In this document: one piece after another, positions 1 to 13,455 of the stretch
Layout of the letters: every line of letters starts with the position of its first letter
Position numbering within the stretch: position 1 is the first letter of the stretch
DNA from: Muraenolepis orangiensis
Lineage: Eukaryota > Chordata > Actinopteri > Gadiformes > Muraenolepididae
NCBI GenBank assembly: GCA_027704905.1
Contig: JANIIK010000775.1
Location: 124,001 to 188,000, forward strand
Length of the DNA: 64,000 nucleotides
Reading direction: 5' to 3'
Position numbers and translations under genes: made by a program
The notes under the pieces: model-generated
What the model saw: only the letters and a program-made list of their open reading frames with translations
Databases searched by the model: none
Told to the model about the DNA's origin: nothing

Positions 1-114
1 GTTAACAGAGCTTTTGATTTGAGATGGTTTGGATATAAGGGTCTTCTTTCAAATATTAAGAGTCCTGGTTCCTAGAATTAGCTAATCCAGTTAGTTTAAG
101 TTATAATATTGAAA

Positions 115-216
115 TAGTATATAGATAATAATTAAAACAGTAAATAGATAATAATTAAAATAGTATATAGATAATAATTAAAACAGTGAGTAGATATAAT
201 TAAAATAGTAACTAAA
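115..216. repeat. 23-bp AT-rich minisatellite, about 4.4 units
   Basis: Units lie at 115-137, 138-160, 161-183 and 184-205, followed by a partial unit from 206. The shared core is tagataataattaaaa. Successive units start alternately with tagt and cagt, so the real period may be a 46-bp dimer. The fourth unit is one base short. Units 1 and 3 are identical. It is unrelated to the 80-bp satellite. Confidence 0.85.
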
Positions 217-510
217 GTAGTGGAACCAGGGAAGGTTTGGGCATCAGACCCAGGGTGTTTTGTACATATTCATTCATTTTGTTTAATTCATTGTACAGTG
301 TATTATCCTGACTTGTGGAAAGAAAATAAACCAAAGAAGGTAAGGAAGAACTGGAAAGAGAAACACATTTCCTTACCTTCAAAACATAGATCTGTTGTCA
401 GTGCTTCATTCTTGTGCAGACCATCTCTCTTCCGAGGCGAACTTGGTTTCTTCTGATCTGGCCCAAAACCATATATAGATACCTTGTCTAGTTACTAAGC
501 TAGTGTTACA
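206..510 (+). mobile_element. Possible 3' end of an unidentified LTR abutting the array
   Basis: The flank ends in TGTTACA at 504-510 and the first satellite unit starts at the next base. An AATAAA at 325-330 lies about 180 bases upstream. LTRs typically end in CA, often within a TGTTACA or similar terminus, and carry a polyadenylation signal, so this could be the right end of an LTR inserted in the array. The opposite end is not visible, no primer-binding site or polypurine tract is seen, and the family is not recognised. The left limit given here is arbitrary. This is a hypothesis only. Confidence 0.22.
336..380. other. Perfect 12-bp inverted repeat (hairpin)
   Basis: The left arm gaaggtaaggaa (336-347) is the exact reverse complement of the right arm ttccttaccttc (369-380), with a 21-base loop. 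An AATAAA lies just upstream at 325-330. The hairpin could be part of an old mobile element or an RNA 3'-end structure. Nothing in the sequence decides between these. Confidence 0.75.
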
Positions 511-3499
511 CAGGACCAGTGCTTTTAGTCAAACATTCATCCGACATTGTGTGCATATGTTCGGATTGGAGATGGAGTGTGTGTGGGGGTCAGGACCAGT
601 GCTTTTAGTCATAAAAATATCCGACATTGAGTGCCTATTTTCGGATTGGAGATGGAGTGTGTGGGGGTCAGGACCAGTGCTCATAGTCATACACTTATCC
701 AACATTGTGTGCCTATATTCGGATTGGAGATGGAGTGTTTGTGGGAGTCAGGACCAGTGCTTTTAGTCAAACATTCATCCGACATTGTGTGCCTATATTA
801 GGATTGGAGCTGGAGTGTGTCTGGGGGTCAGGACCAGTGCTTTTGGTCAAACATTCATCCGACATTGTGTGCCTATATTCGGATTGGAGATTGAGTGTGT
901 GTGGGGGTGAGGACCAGTGCTTGTAGTCAAACATTCATCCGACATTGTGTGCCTATATTCGGAATTGAGATGGAGTGTGTGTGGGGGTCAAGACCAGTGC
1001 TTTTAGTCATACACACATCCGAAATTGAGTGCCTATTTTCGGATTGGAGATGGAGTGTGTGTGGGGGTGGGGACCAGTGTTTTTAGTCAAACATTCATAC
1101 GACATTGTGTGCTTATATTCGGATTGGAAATGGAGTGTGTGTTGGGGTCAGGACCAGTGCTTTTGGTCAAACATTCATCCGATATTGTGTGCCTCTGTCT
1201 GGATGGGAGATGTAGTGTGTGTGGGTCAGTACCAGTGCTTTTAGTCAATCACTCATCCGACAGTGTGTGCCCATATTCGGATTGGAGATGGAGTGTGTGT
1301 GGGGGTGAGGACCAGTGCTTGTAGTCAAACATTCATCCGACATTGTGTGCATATGTTCGGATTGGAGATGGAGTGTGTGTGGGGGTCAGGACCAGTGCTT
1401 TTAGTCATAAAAATATCCGACATTGAGTGCCTATTTTCGGATTGGAGATGGAGTGTGTGGGGGTCAGGACCAGTGCTCATAGTCATACACTTATCCAACA
1501 TTGTGTGCCTATATTCGGATTGGAGATGGAGTGTGTGTGGGAGTCAGGACCAGTGCTTTTAGTCAAACATTCATCCGACATTGTGAGCCTATATTCGGAT
1601 TGGAGATGGAGTGTGTGTGGGGATCAGGACCAATGCTTTTAGTCATACACACATCCGACATTGTGTGCCTATATTAGGATTGGAGCTGGAGTGTGTGTGG
1701 GGGTCAGGACCAGTGCTTTTGGTCAAACATTCATCCGATATTGTGTGCTTCTGTCTGGAAGGGAGATGTAGTGTGTGTGGGGGTCAGTACCAGTGCTTTT
1801 AGTCAAACACTCATCCGACATTGTGTGCCTATATTCGGATTGGAGATGGAGTGTGTGTGGGGTCGGGACCAGTGCTCATAGTCAAACATTCATCCGACAT
1901 TGAGTGCCTATTTTCGGATTGGAGATTGAGTGTGTGTGGGGGTGAGGACCAGTGCTTGTAGTCAAACATTCATCCGACATTGTCTGCATATGTTCGGATT
2001 GGAGATGGAGTGTGTGTGGGGTCAGTACCAGTTCTCTTAGTCATAGACTCATCCGACATTGTGTGGCTATATTCGGATTGGAGATGGAGTGTGTGTGGGG
2101 TTGAGGACCAGTGCATTCAGTCAAATATTCATCCGACATTGTGTGCCTATATTCGGATTGGAGATGGAGTGTGTGAGGGGGTGAGGACCAGTGCTTGTAG
2201 CCAAACATTCATCCGACATTGTGTGCCTATAGACGGATTGGAGATGGAGTATGTGTGGGGGTCTGGACCAGTGCTTTTAGTCATACAAATATCCGACATT
2301 GAGTGCCTATTTTCGGATTGGAGATGGAGTATGTGGGGGTGAGGACCAGTGCTTTTAGTCATACACACATCCAACATTGAGTGCCTATATTCAGATTGGA
2401 GATGGACTGTGTGGGGGTCAGGACCAGTGCTCATAGTCATACACTTTTCAGACATTGTGTGCCTATATTTGGATTGGAGATGGAGTGTGTGTGGGGGTGA
2501 GGACCAGTGCTTTTAGTCAAACATTCATCTGACATTGTGTGCCTATATTCGGATTGGAGATTGAGTGTGTGTGGCGGTGAGGACCAGTGCTTGTAGTCAA
2601 ACATTCATCCAACATTGTGTGCCTATATTCGGATTGGAGATTGAGTGTGTGTGGGGTCGGGACCAGTGCTTTTAGTCAAACACTCATCCGACAGTGTGTG
2701 CCCATATTCGGATTGGAGATGGAGTGTGTGTGAGGGTGAGGACCAGTGCTTTTAGTCATACAATCATCCGACATTGAGTGCCTATATTCGGATTGGAGAT
2801 GGATTGTGTGTTGGGTCAGGACCAGTGCTCATAGTCATACACTTATCCGACATTGAGTGCCTATTTCGGATGGGAGATGGAGTGTGTGTGGGAGTCAGGA
2901 CCAGTGCTTTTAGTCATACACACATCCGAAATTGAGTGCCTATTTTCGGATAGGAGATGGAGTGTGTGGGGGTCAGGGACAGTGCTCATAGTCATACACT
3001 TATCCAACATTTTGTGCCTATATTCGGATTGGAGAGGGAGTGTGTGTGGGAGTCAGGACCAGTGCTTTTAGTCAAACATTCATCCGACATTGTGTGCCTA
3101 TATTCGGATTGGAGATGGAGTGTGTGTGGGGGTCAGGACCAGTGCTTTTAGTCATACACACATCCGACATTGTGTGCCTATATTCGGAATGGAGATGGAG
3201 TGTGTGGGGGTCAGGACCAGTGCTAATTGTCATACACTTATCCGACATTGAGTGCCTATTTCGGATGGGAGATGGAGTGTGTGTGGGAGTCAGGACCAGT
3301 GCTTTTAGTCAAACATACATCCGACATGGTGTGCCTATATTCGGATTGGAGATGGAGTGTGTGGGGGTCAGGACCAGTGCTCATAGTCATACACTTATCT
3401 GACATTGAGTGCCTATTTTTGGATGGGAGTTGGAGTGTGTGTGGGGGTCAGGACCAGTGCTTTTAGTCAAACATATATCCGGAATTGTGTGCCTATATT

Positions 3500-4450
3500 C
3501 GGATTGGAGATTGAGTGTGTGGGGGTCAGGACCAGTGCTCCTAGTCATTCACTTATCCGACTTTGTGTGCGTATATTCAGATTGGAGATGGAGTGTGTGT
3601 GGGGGTGAGGACCAGTGCTTTAATAAAACATTCGTCCGACATTGTGTGCCTATATTCGGATTTGAGCTGGAGTGTGTGTGGGGGTCAGGACAGGTGGTTT
3701 TTGTCAAACATTCATCCGACATTGAGTGCCTATTTTCAGATTGGAGAGGGAGTGTGTGTGGGAGTCAGGACCAGTGCTTTTAGTCAAACATTCATCCGAC
3801 ATTGTGTGCCTATATTCGGATTGGAGAAGGAGTGTGTGTGGGGGTCAGGACCAGTGCTTTTAGTCATACACACATCCGACATTGTGTGCCTATATTCGGA
3901 TTGGAGATTGAGTGTGTGTGGGGGTGAGGACCAGTGCTTGTAGTCAAACATTCATCCGACATTGTGTGCATATGTTCGGATTGGAGATTGAGTGTGTGGG
4001 GGTCAGGACCAGTGCTCCTAGTCATTCACTTATCCAACTTTGTGTGCGTATATTCAGATTGGAGATGGAGTGTGTGTGGGGGTGAGGACCTGTGCTTTAA
4101 TAAAACATTCATCCGACATTGTGTGCCTATATTCGGATTTGAGCTGGAGTGTGTGTGGGGGTCAGGACAGGTGGTTTTTGTCAAACATTCATCCGACATT
4201 GAGTGCCTATTTTCGGATTGGAGAGGGAGTGTGTGTGGGAGTCAGGACCAGTGCTTTTAGTCAAACATTCATCCGACATTGTGTGCCTATATTCGGATTG
4301 GAGAAGGAGTGTGTGTGTGGCTCAGGACCAGTGCTTTTAGTCATACACACATCCGACATTGTGTGCCTATATTCGGATTGGAGATTGAGTGTGTGTGGGG
4401 GTGAGGACCAGTGCTTGTAGTCAAACATTCATCCGACATTGTGTGCATAT
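3500..4450 (+). repeat. 477-bp (6-unit) tandem duplication
   Basis: The six-unit segment containing the unusual unit with tgctttaataaaacatt and the aggacaggtggtttttg variant occurs at about 3.50-3.97 kb and again at about 3.98-4.45 kb, offset 477 bp. The homologous block near 8.8-9.3 kb has only one copy, so this duplication either arose after the larger block duplication or was lost from the second copy. A few substitutions distinguish the copies, for example attcgtcc against attcatcc. Confidence 0.85.
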
Positions 4451-5120
4451 GTTCGGATTGGAGATGGAGTGTGTGTGGGGGTCAGGACCAGTGCTTTTAG
4501 TCATAAAAATATCCGACATTGAGTGCCTATTTTCGGATTGGAGATGGAGTGTGTGGGGGTCAGGACCAGTGCTCATAGTCATACACTTATCCAACATTGT
4601 GTGCCTATATTCGGATTGGAGATGGAGTGTTTGTGGGAGTCAGGACCAGTGCTTTTAGTCAAACATTCATCCGACATTGTGTGCATATGTTCGGATTGGA
4701 GATGGAGTGTGTGTGGGGGTCAGGACCAGTGCTTTTAGTCATAAAAATATCCGACATTGAGTGCCTATTTTCGGATTGGAGATGGAGTGTGTGGGGGTCA
4801 GGACCAGTGCTCATAGTCATACACTTATCCAACATTGTGTGCCTATATTCGGATTGGAGATGGAGTGTTTGTGGGAGTCAGGACCAGTGCTTTTAGTCAA
4901 ACATTCATCCGACATTGTGTGCATATGTTCGGATTGGAGATGGAGTGTGTGTGGGGGTCAGGACCAGTGCTTTTAGTCATACAAATATCCGACATTGAGT
5001 GCCTATTTTCGGATTGGAGATGGAGTGTGTGGGGGTCAGGACCAGTGCTCATAGTCATACACTTATCCAACATTGTGTGCCTATATTCGGATTGGAGATG
5101 GAGTGTTTGTGGGAGTCAGG
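4406..5120 (+). repeat. 238-bp trimeric higher-order repeat, three copies
   Basis: Three consecutive units of 80, 80 and 78 bp repeat as a block, offset 238 bp. They carry in order the variants gtgcatatgttcgg, tcataaaaatatccg and tcatacacttatccaac. The third copy has catacaaatatcc in place of cataaaaatatcc. The same three-copy arrangement recurs at 9253-9967. Confidence 0.85.
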
Positions 5121-8100
5121 ACCAGTGCTTTTAGTCAAACATTCATCCGACATTGTGTGCCTATATTAGGATTGGAGCTGGAGTGTGTGTGGGGATCAGG
5201 ACCAGTGCTCATAGTCATACACTCATCCGACATTGTGTGCCAATATTCCGATTGGAGATGGAGTGTGTCTGGGGGTCAGGACCAGTGCTTTTGGTCAAAC
5301 ATTCATCCGATATTGTGTGCTTCTGTCTGGATGGGAGATGTAGTGTGTGTGGGGGTCAGTACCAGTGCTTTTAGTCAATCACTCATCCGACAGTGTGTGC
5401 CCATATTCGGATTGGAGATGGAGTGTGTGTGGGGGTGAGGACCAGTGCTTGTAGTCAAACATTCATCCGACATTGTGTGCATATGTTCGGATTGGAGATG
5501 GAGTGTGTGTGGGGGTCAGGACCAGTGCTTTTAGTCATAAAAATATCCGACATTGAGTGCCTATTTTCGGATTGGAGATGGAGTGTGTGGGGGTCAGGAC
5601 CAGTGCTCATAGTCATACACTTATCCAACATTGTGTGCCTATATTCGGATTGGAGATGGAGTGTGTGTGGGAGTCAGGACCAGTGCTTTTAGTCAAACAT
5701 TCATCCGACATTGTGAGCCTATATTCGGATTGGAGATGGAGTGTGTGTGGGGATCAGGACCAATGCTTTTAGTCATACACACATCCGACATTGTGTGCCT
5801 ATATTAGGATTGGAGCTGGAGTGTGTGTGGGGGTCAGGACCAGTGCTTTTGGTCAAACATTCATCCGATATTGTGTGCTTCTGTCTGGAAGGGAGATGTA
5901 GTGTGTGTGGGGGTCAGTACCAGTGCTTTTAGTCAAACACTCATCCGACATTGTGTGCCTATATTCGGATTGGAGATGGAGTGTGTGTGGGGTCGGGACC
6001 AGTGCTCATAGTCAAACATTCATCCGACATTGAGTGCCTATTTTCGGATTGGAGATTGAGTGTGTGTGGGGGTGAGGACCAGTGCTTGTAGTCAAACATT
6101 CATCCGACATTGTCTGCATATGTTCGGATTGGAGATGGAGTGTGTGTGGGGTCAGTACCAGTTCTCTTAGTCATAGACTCATCCGACATTGTGTGGCTAT
6201 ATTCGGATTGGAGATGGAGTGTGTGTGGGGTTGAGGACCAGTGCATTCAGTCAAATATTCATCCGACATTGTGTGCCTATATTAGGATTGGAGCTGGAGT
6301 GTGTGTGGGGGTCAGGACCAGTGCTCATAGTCATACACTCATCCGACATTGTGTGCCAATATTCCGATTGGAGATGGAGTGTGTCTGGGGGTCAGGACCA
6401 GTGCTTTTGGTCAAACATTCATCCGATATTGTGTGCTTCTGTCTGGATGGGAGATGTAGTGTGTGTGGGGGTCAGTACCAGTGCTTTTAGTCAATCACTC
6501 ATCCGACAGTGTGTGCCCATATTCGGATTGGAGATGGAGTGTGTGTGGGGGTGAGGACCAGTGCTTGTAGTCAAACATTCATCCGACATTGTGTGCATAT
6601 GTTCGGATTGGAGATGGAGTGTGTGTGGGGGTCAGGACCAGTGCTTTTAGTCATAAAAATATCCGACATTGAGTGCCTATTTTCGGATTGGAGATGGAGT
6701 GTGTGGGGGTCAGGACCAGTGCTCATAGTCATACACTTATCCAACATTGTGTGCCTATATTCGGATTGGAGATGGAGTGTGTGTGGGAGTCAGGACCAGT
6801 GCTTTTAGTCAAACATTCATCCGACATTGTGAGCCTATATTCGGATTGGAGATGGAGTGTGTGTGGGGATCAGGACCAATGCTTTTAGTCATACACACAT
6901 CCGACATTGTGTGCCTATATTAGGATTGGAGCTGGAGTGTGTGTGGGGGTCAGGACCAGTGCTTTTGGTCAAACATTCATCCGATATTGTGTGCTTCTGT
7001 CTGGAAGGGAGATGTAGTGTGTGTGGGGGTCAGTACCAGTGCTTTTAGTCAAACACTCATCCGACATTGTGTGCCTATATTCGGATTGGAGATGGAGTGT
7101 GTGTGGGGTCGGGACCAGTGCTCATAGTCAAACATTCATCCGACATTGAGTGCCTATTTTCGGATTGGAGATTGAGTGTGTGTGGGGGTGAGGACCAGTG
7201 CTTGTAGTCAAACATTCATCCGACATTGTCTGCATATGTTCGGATTGGAGATGGAGTGTGTGTGGGGTCAGTACCAGTTCTCTTAGTCATAGACTCATCC
7301 GACATTGTGTGGCTATATTCGGATTGGAGATGGAGTGTGTGTGGGGTTGAGGACCAGTGCATTCAGTCAAATATTCATCCGACATTGTGTGCCTATATTC
7401 GGATTGGAGATGGAGTGTGTGAGGGGGTGAGGACCAGTGCTTGTAGCCAAACATTCATCCGACATTGTGTGCCTATAGACGGATTGGAGATGGAGTATGT
7501 GTGGGGGTCTGGACCAGTGCTTTTAGTCATACAAATATCCGACATTGAGTGCCTATTTTCGGATTGGAGATGGAGTGTGTGGGGGTCAGGACCAGTGCTC
7601 AAAGTCATACACTTATCCAACATTGTGTGCTTATATTCGGATTGGAGATGGAGTATGTGGGGGTGAGGACCAGTGCTTTTAGTCATACACACATCCAACA
7701 TTGAGTGCCTATATTCAGATTGGAGATGGACTGTGTGGGGGTCAGGACCAGTGCTCATAGTCATACACTTTTCAGACATTGTGTGCCTATATTTGGATTG
7801 GAGATGGAGTGTGTGTGGGGGTGAGGACCAGTGCTTTTAGTCAAACATTCATCTGACATTGTGTGCCTATATTCGGATTGGAGATTGAGTGTGTGTGGCG
7901 GTGAGGACCAGTGCTTGTAGTCAAACATTCATCCAACATTGTGTGCCTATATTCGGATTGGAGATTGAGTGTGTGTGGGGTCGGGACCAGTGCTTTTAGT
8001 CAAACACTCATCCGACAGTGTGTGCCCATATTCGGATTGGAGATGGAGTGTGTGTGAGGGTGAGGACCAGTGCTTTTAGTCATACAATCATCCGACATTG

Positions 8101-9252
8101 AGTGCCTATATTCGGATTGGAGATGGATTGTGTGTTGGGTCAGGACCAGTGCTCATAGTCATACACTTATCCGACATTGAGTGCCTATTTCGGATGGGAG
8201 ATGGAGTGTGTGTGGGAGTCAGGACCAGTGCTTTTAGTCATACACACATCCGAAATTGAGTGCCTATTTTCGGATAGGAGATGGAGTGTGTGGGGGTCAG
8301 GGACAGTGCTCATAGTCATACACTTATCCAACATTTTGTGCCTATATTCGGATTGGAGAGGGAGTGTGTGTGGGAGTCAGGACCAGTGCTTTTAGTCAAA
8401 CATTCATCCGACATTGTGTGCCTATATTCGGATTGGAGATGGAGTGTGTGTGGGGGTCAGGACCAGTGCTTTTAGTCATACACACATCCGACATTGTGTG
8501 CCTATATTCGGAATGGAGATGGAGTGTGTGGGGGTCAGGACCAGTGCTAATTGTCATACACTTATCCGACATTGAGTGCCTATTTCGGATGGGAGATGGA
8601 GTGTGTGTGGGAGTCAGGACCAGTGCTTTTAGTCAAACATACATCCGACATGGTGTGCCTATATTCGGATTGGAGATGGAGTGTGTGGGGGTCAGGACCA
8701 GTGCTCATAGTCATACACTTATCTGACATTGAGTGCCTATTTTTGGATGGGAGTTGGAGTGTGTGTGGGGGTCAGGACCAGTGCTTTTAGTCAAACATAT
8801 ATCCGGAATTGTGTGCCTATATTCGGATTGGAGATTGAGTGTGTGGGGGTCAGGACCAGTGCTCCTAGTCATTCACTTATCCGACTTTGTGTGCGTATAT
8901 TCAGATTGGAGATGGAGTGTGTGTGGGGGTGAGGACCAGTGCTTTAATAAAACATTCGTCCGACATTGTGTGCCTATATTCGGATTTGAGCTGGAGTGTG
9001 TGTGGGGGTCAGGACAGGTGGTTTTTGTCAAACATTCATCCGACATTGAGTGCCTATTTTCAGATTGGAGAGGGAGTGTGTGTGGGAGTCAGGACCAGTG
9101 CTTTTAGTCAAACATTCATCCGACATTGTGTGCCTATATTCGGATTGGAGAAGGAGTGTGTGTGGGGGTCAGGACCAGTGCTTTTAGTCATACACACATC
9201 CGACATTGTGTGCCTATATTCGGATTGGAGATTGAGTGTGTGTGGGGGTGAG

Positions 9253-9967
9253 GACCAGTGCTTGTAGTCAAACATTCATCCGACATTGTGTGCATATGTT
9301 CGGATTGGAGATGGAGTGTGTGTGGGGGTCAGGACCAGTGCTTTTAGTCATAAAAATATCCGACATTGAGTGCCTATTTTCGGATTGGAGATGGAGTGTG
9401 TGGGGGTCAGGACCAGTGCTCATAGTCATACACTTATCCAACATTGTGTGCCTATATTCGGATTGGAGATGGAGTGTTTGTGGGAGTCAGGACCAGTGCT
9501 TTTAGTCAAACATTCATCCGACATTGTGTGCATATGTTCGGATTGGAGATGGAGTGTGTGTGGGGGTCAGAACCAGTGCTTTTAGTCATAAAAATATCCG
9601 ACATTGAGTGCCTATTTTCGGATTGGAGATGGAGTGTGTGGGGGTCAGGACCAGTGCTCATAGTCATACACTTATCCAACATTGTGTGCCTATATTCGGA
9701 TTGGAGATGGAGTGTTTGTGGGAGTCAGGACCAGTGCTTTTAGTCAAACATTCATCCGACATTGTGTGCATATGTTCGGATTGGAGATGGAGTGTGTGTG
9801 GGGGTCAGGACCAGTGCTTTTAGTCATACAAATATCCGACATTGAGTGCCTATTTTCGGATTGGAGATGGAGTGTGTGGGGGTCAGGACCAGTGCTCATA
9901 GTCATACACTTATCCAACATTGTGTGCCTATATTCGGATTGGAGATGGAGTGTTTGTGGGAGTCAGG
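9253..9967 (+). repeat. Second occurrence of the 238-bp trimer array
   Basis: It matches 4406-5120 with an offset of 4847 bp, including the change to catacaaatatcc in the third copy. One private difference is gtcagaaccagtg, near 9570, in place of gtcaggaccagtg. Sharing the ordered variants shows that this segment was copied as a block and not built independently. Confidence 0.85.
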
Positions 9968-12900
9968 ACCAGTGCTTTTAGTCAAACATTCATCCGACAT
10001 TGTGTGCCTATATTAGGATTGGAGCTGGAGTGTGTGTGGGGGTCAGGACCAGTGCTCATAGTCATACACTCATCCGACATTGTGTGCCAATATTCCGATT
10101 GGAGATGGAGTGTGTCTGGGGGTCAGGACCAGTGCTTTTGGTCAAACATTCATCCGATATTGTGTGCTTCTGTCTGGATGGGAGATGTAGTGTGTGTGGG
10201 GGTCAGTACCAGTGCTTTTAGTCAAACACTCATCCGACATTGTGTGCCTATATTCGGATTGGAGATGGAGTGTGTGTGGGGTCGGGACCAGTGCTCATAG
10301 TCAAACATTCATCCGACATTGAGTGCCTATTTTCGGATTGGAGATTGAGTGTGTGTGGGGGTGAGGACCAGTGCTTGTAGTCAAACATTCATCCGACATT
10401 GTCTGCATATGTTCGGATTGGAGATGGAGTGTGTGTGGGGGTCAGGACCAGTGCTTTTAGTCATACACAAATCCGAAATTGAGTGCCTATTTTCGGATTG
10501 GAGATGGAGTGTGTGGGGGTTAGGGCCAGTGCTCATAGTCATACACTTATCCAACATTGTGTGCCTATATTCGGATTGGAGAGGGAGTGTGTGTGGGAGT
10601 CAGGACCAGTGCTTTTAGTCAAACATTCATCCGACATTGTGTGCCTATATTCGGATTGGAGAATGAGTGTGTGTGGGGGTCAGGACCAGTGCTTTTAGTC
10701 ATACACACATCCAACATTGTGTGCCTATATTCGGATTGGAGATTGAGTGTGTGTGGGGGTGAGGACCAGTGCTTGTAGTCAAACATTCATCCGACATTGT
10801 GTGCCTATATTCGGAATTGAGATGGAGTGTGTGTGGGGGTCAGGACCAGTGCTTTTAATCATACACACATCCGAAATTGAGTGCCTATTTTCGGATTGGA
10901 GATGGAGTGTGTGTGGGGGTGGGGACCAGTGTTTTTAGTCAAACATTCATACGACATTGTGTGCTTATATTCGGATTGGAAATGGAGTGTGTGTTGGGGT
11001 CAGGACCAGTGCTTTTGGTCAAACATTCATCCGATATTGTGTGCCTCTGTCTGGATGGGAGATGGAGTGTGTGTGGGGATCAGGACCAATGCTTTTAGTC
11101 ATACACACATCCGACATTGTGTGCCTATATTAGGATTGGAGCTGGAGTGTGTGTGGGGTCGGGACCAGTGCTCATAGTCAAACATTCATCCGACATTGAG
11201 TGCCTATTTTCGGATTGGAGATTGAGTGTGTGTGGGGGTGAGGACCAGTGCTTGTAGTCAAACATTCATCCGACATTGTCTGCATATGTTCGGATTGGAG
11301 ATGGAGTGTGTGTGGGGTCAGGACCAGTGCTCATAGTCATACACTCATCCGACATTGAGTGCCTCTATTCGGATTGGAGATGGAGCGTGTGTGGGTCAGT
11401 ACCAGTTCTCATAGTCATAGACTCATCCGACATTGTGTGGCTATATTCGGATTGGAGATGGAGTGTGTGTGGGGGTGAGGACCAGTGCTTTTAGTCAAAC
11501 ATTCATCTGACATTGTGTTCCTATATTCAGATTGGAGATTGAGTGTGTGTGGGGGTGAGGACCAGTGCTTGTAGTCAAACATTCATCCAACATTGTGTGC
11601 CTATATTCGGATTGGAGATTGAGTGTGTGTGGGGTCAGGGCCAGTGCTCATAGTCATACACTTATCCAACATGTTGTGCCTATATTCGGATTGGAGAGGG
11701 AGTGTGTGTGGGAGTCAGGACCAGTGCTTTTAGTCAAACATTCATCCGACATTGTGTGCCTATATTCGGATTGGAGATGGAGTGTGTGTGGGGGTCAGGA
11801 CCAGTGCTTTTAGTCATACACACATCCGACATTGTGTGCCTATATTCGGAATGGAGATGGAGTGTGTGGGTGTCAGGACCAGTGCTAATTGTCATACACT
11901 TATCCGACATTGAGTGCCTATTTCGGATGGGAGATGGAGTGTGTGTGGGAGTCAGGACCAGTGCTTTTAGTCAAACATACATCCGACATTGTCTGCCTAT
12001 ATTCGGATGGGAGATGGAGTGTGTGGGGGTCAGGACCAGTGCTCCTAGTCATTCACTTATCCGACTTTGTGTGCGTATATTCAGATTGGAGATGGAGTGT
12101 GTGTGGGGGTGAGGACCAGTGCTTTAATAAATCATTCATCCGACATTGTGTGCCTATATTCGGATTTGAGCTGGAGTGTGTGTGGGGGTCAGGACCAGTG
12201 GTTTTTGTCAAACATTCATCCGACATTGAGTGCCTATTTTCGGATTGGAGATGGAGTGTGTGGGGGTCAAGACCAGTTCTAATAGTCATACACTTATCAG
12301 ATATTGTGTGCCTATATTCGGATTGGAGATGGAGTTTGTGTGGGGGTGAGGACCAGTGCTTTTATTCAAACATTCATCCGACATTGTGTGCCTATATTCG
12401 GATTGGAGTTGGAGTGTGTGTGGGGGTCAGGACCAGTGCTTTTAGTCATACACACATCCAACATTAAGTGCCTATATTCGGATTGGAGATGGACTGTGTG
12501 GGGGTCAGGACCAGTGCTCATAGTCAAACATACATCCGACATTGTGTGCCTATATTCGGATTGGAGATGGAGTGTGTGGGGGTCAGGACCAGCGCTCATA
12601 GTCATACACTTATCCAACATTGAGTGCCTATTTTTGGATGGGAGATGGAGTGTGTGTGGGGGTCAGGACCAGTGCTTTTAGTCAAACATATATCCGGAAT
12701 TGTGTGCCTATATTCGGATTGGAGATTGAGTGTGTGGGGGTCAGGACCAGTGCTCCTAGTGATTCACTTATCCGACATTGTGTTCGTATATTCAGATTGG
12801 AGATGGAGTGTGTGTGGGGGTGAGGACCAGTGCTTTAATAAAACATTCATCCGACATTGTGTGCCTATATTCGGATTTGAGCTGGAGTGTGTGTGGGGGT

Positions 12901-13455
12901 CAGGACCAGTGCTTTTTGTCAAACATTCATCCGACATTGAGTGCCTATTTTCGGATTGGAGATGGAGTGTGTGGGGGTCAAGACCAGTTCTCATAGTCAT
13001 ACACTTATCAGATATTGTGTGCCTATATTCGGATTGGAGATGGAGTTTGTGTGGGGGTGAGGACCAGTGCTTTTATTCAAACATTCATCCGACATTGTGT
13101 GCCTATATTCGGATTGTAGATGGAGTGTGTGTGGGGGTCAGGACCAGTGCTTTTAGTCATACACACATCCGACATTGAGTGCCTAGTTTCGGATTGGAGA
13201 TGGAGTGTGTGGGGGTCAGGACCAGTGCTCATAGTCATCCACTTATCCGACATTGTGTGCCTATATTCGGATTGGAGAATGAGTGTTTGTGGGGGTCAGG
13301 ACCAGTGCATTTAGTCAAACATTCATCCGACATTGAGTGCCTATATTCGGATTTGAGATGGATTGTGTGTGGTGTCAGGACCAGTTCTCATAGTCTTACA
13401 CTTATCCGACATTGTGTGCCAATATTCGGATTGGAGATGGAATGTGTGTGGGTCA

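Larger units (their letters stand above)
1..510. other. AT-rich flank left of the satellite array
   Basis: This is the only sequence in the window, apart from the retrotransposon, that lacks the satellite unit. It is AT-rich in its first 220 bases and mixed after that. It contains a short AT minisatellite, a 12-bp inverted repeat and an AATAAA at 325-330. The one moderate open frame (220-456) would start on GTG, has no recognisable domain and is not supported as a gene. The first satellite unit begins at 511 with no decayed transition. Confidence 0.7.
1205..10300 (+). repeat. Large duplicated blocks at the array's left edge (offsets 5246-5324, 4130, 1116 bp)
   Basis: The stretch from about 1.2 to 2.3 kb recurs at 6.5-7.6 kb, offset 5246 bp (about 66 units). 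From about 2.85 kb the offset becomes 5324 bp because the second copy has one extra 78-bp unit near 7570-7650. From about 4.4 kb the offset drops to 4847 bp because the first copy has an extra 477 bp. The early part (1263 to about 2270) also appears at 5393-6400, offset 4130 bp (52 units), and that copy lies 1116 bp (14 units) before the one at 6509. Offsets come from matching diagnostic unit variants by eye, so block ends are accurate only to about one unit. Confidence 0.85.

Noticed and set aside
1..14. Fragment of the copia LTR at the window's left edge
   Set aside because: gttaacagagctt resembles the LTR start gttaagcagagctt with one gap, but the similarity stops after about 14 bases, so chance is more likely.
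220..456. 78-codon open frame in the left flank
   Set aside because: It starts on GTG, overlaps an AATAAA and a hairpin, and shows no recognisable domain. It is better read as noncoding flank.
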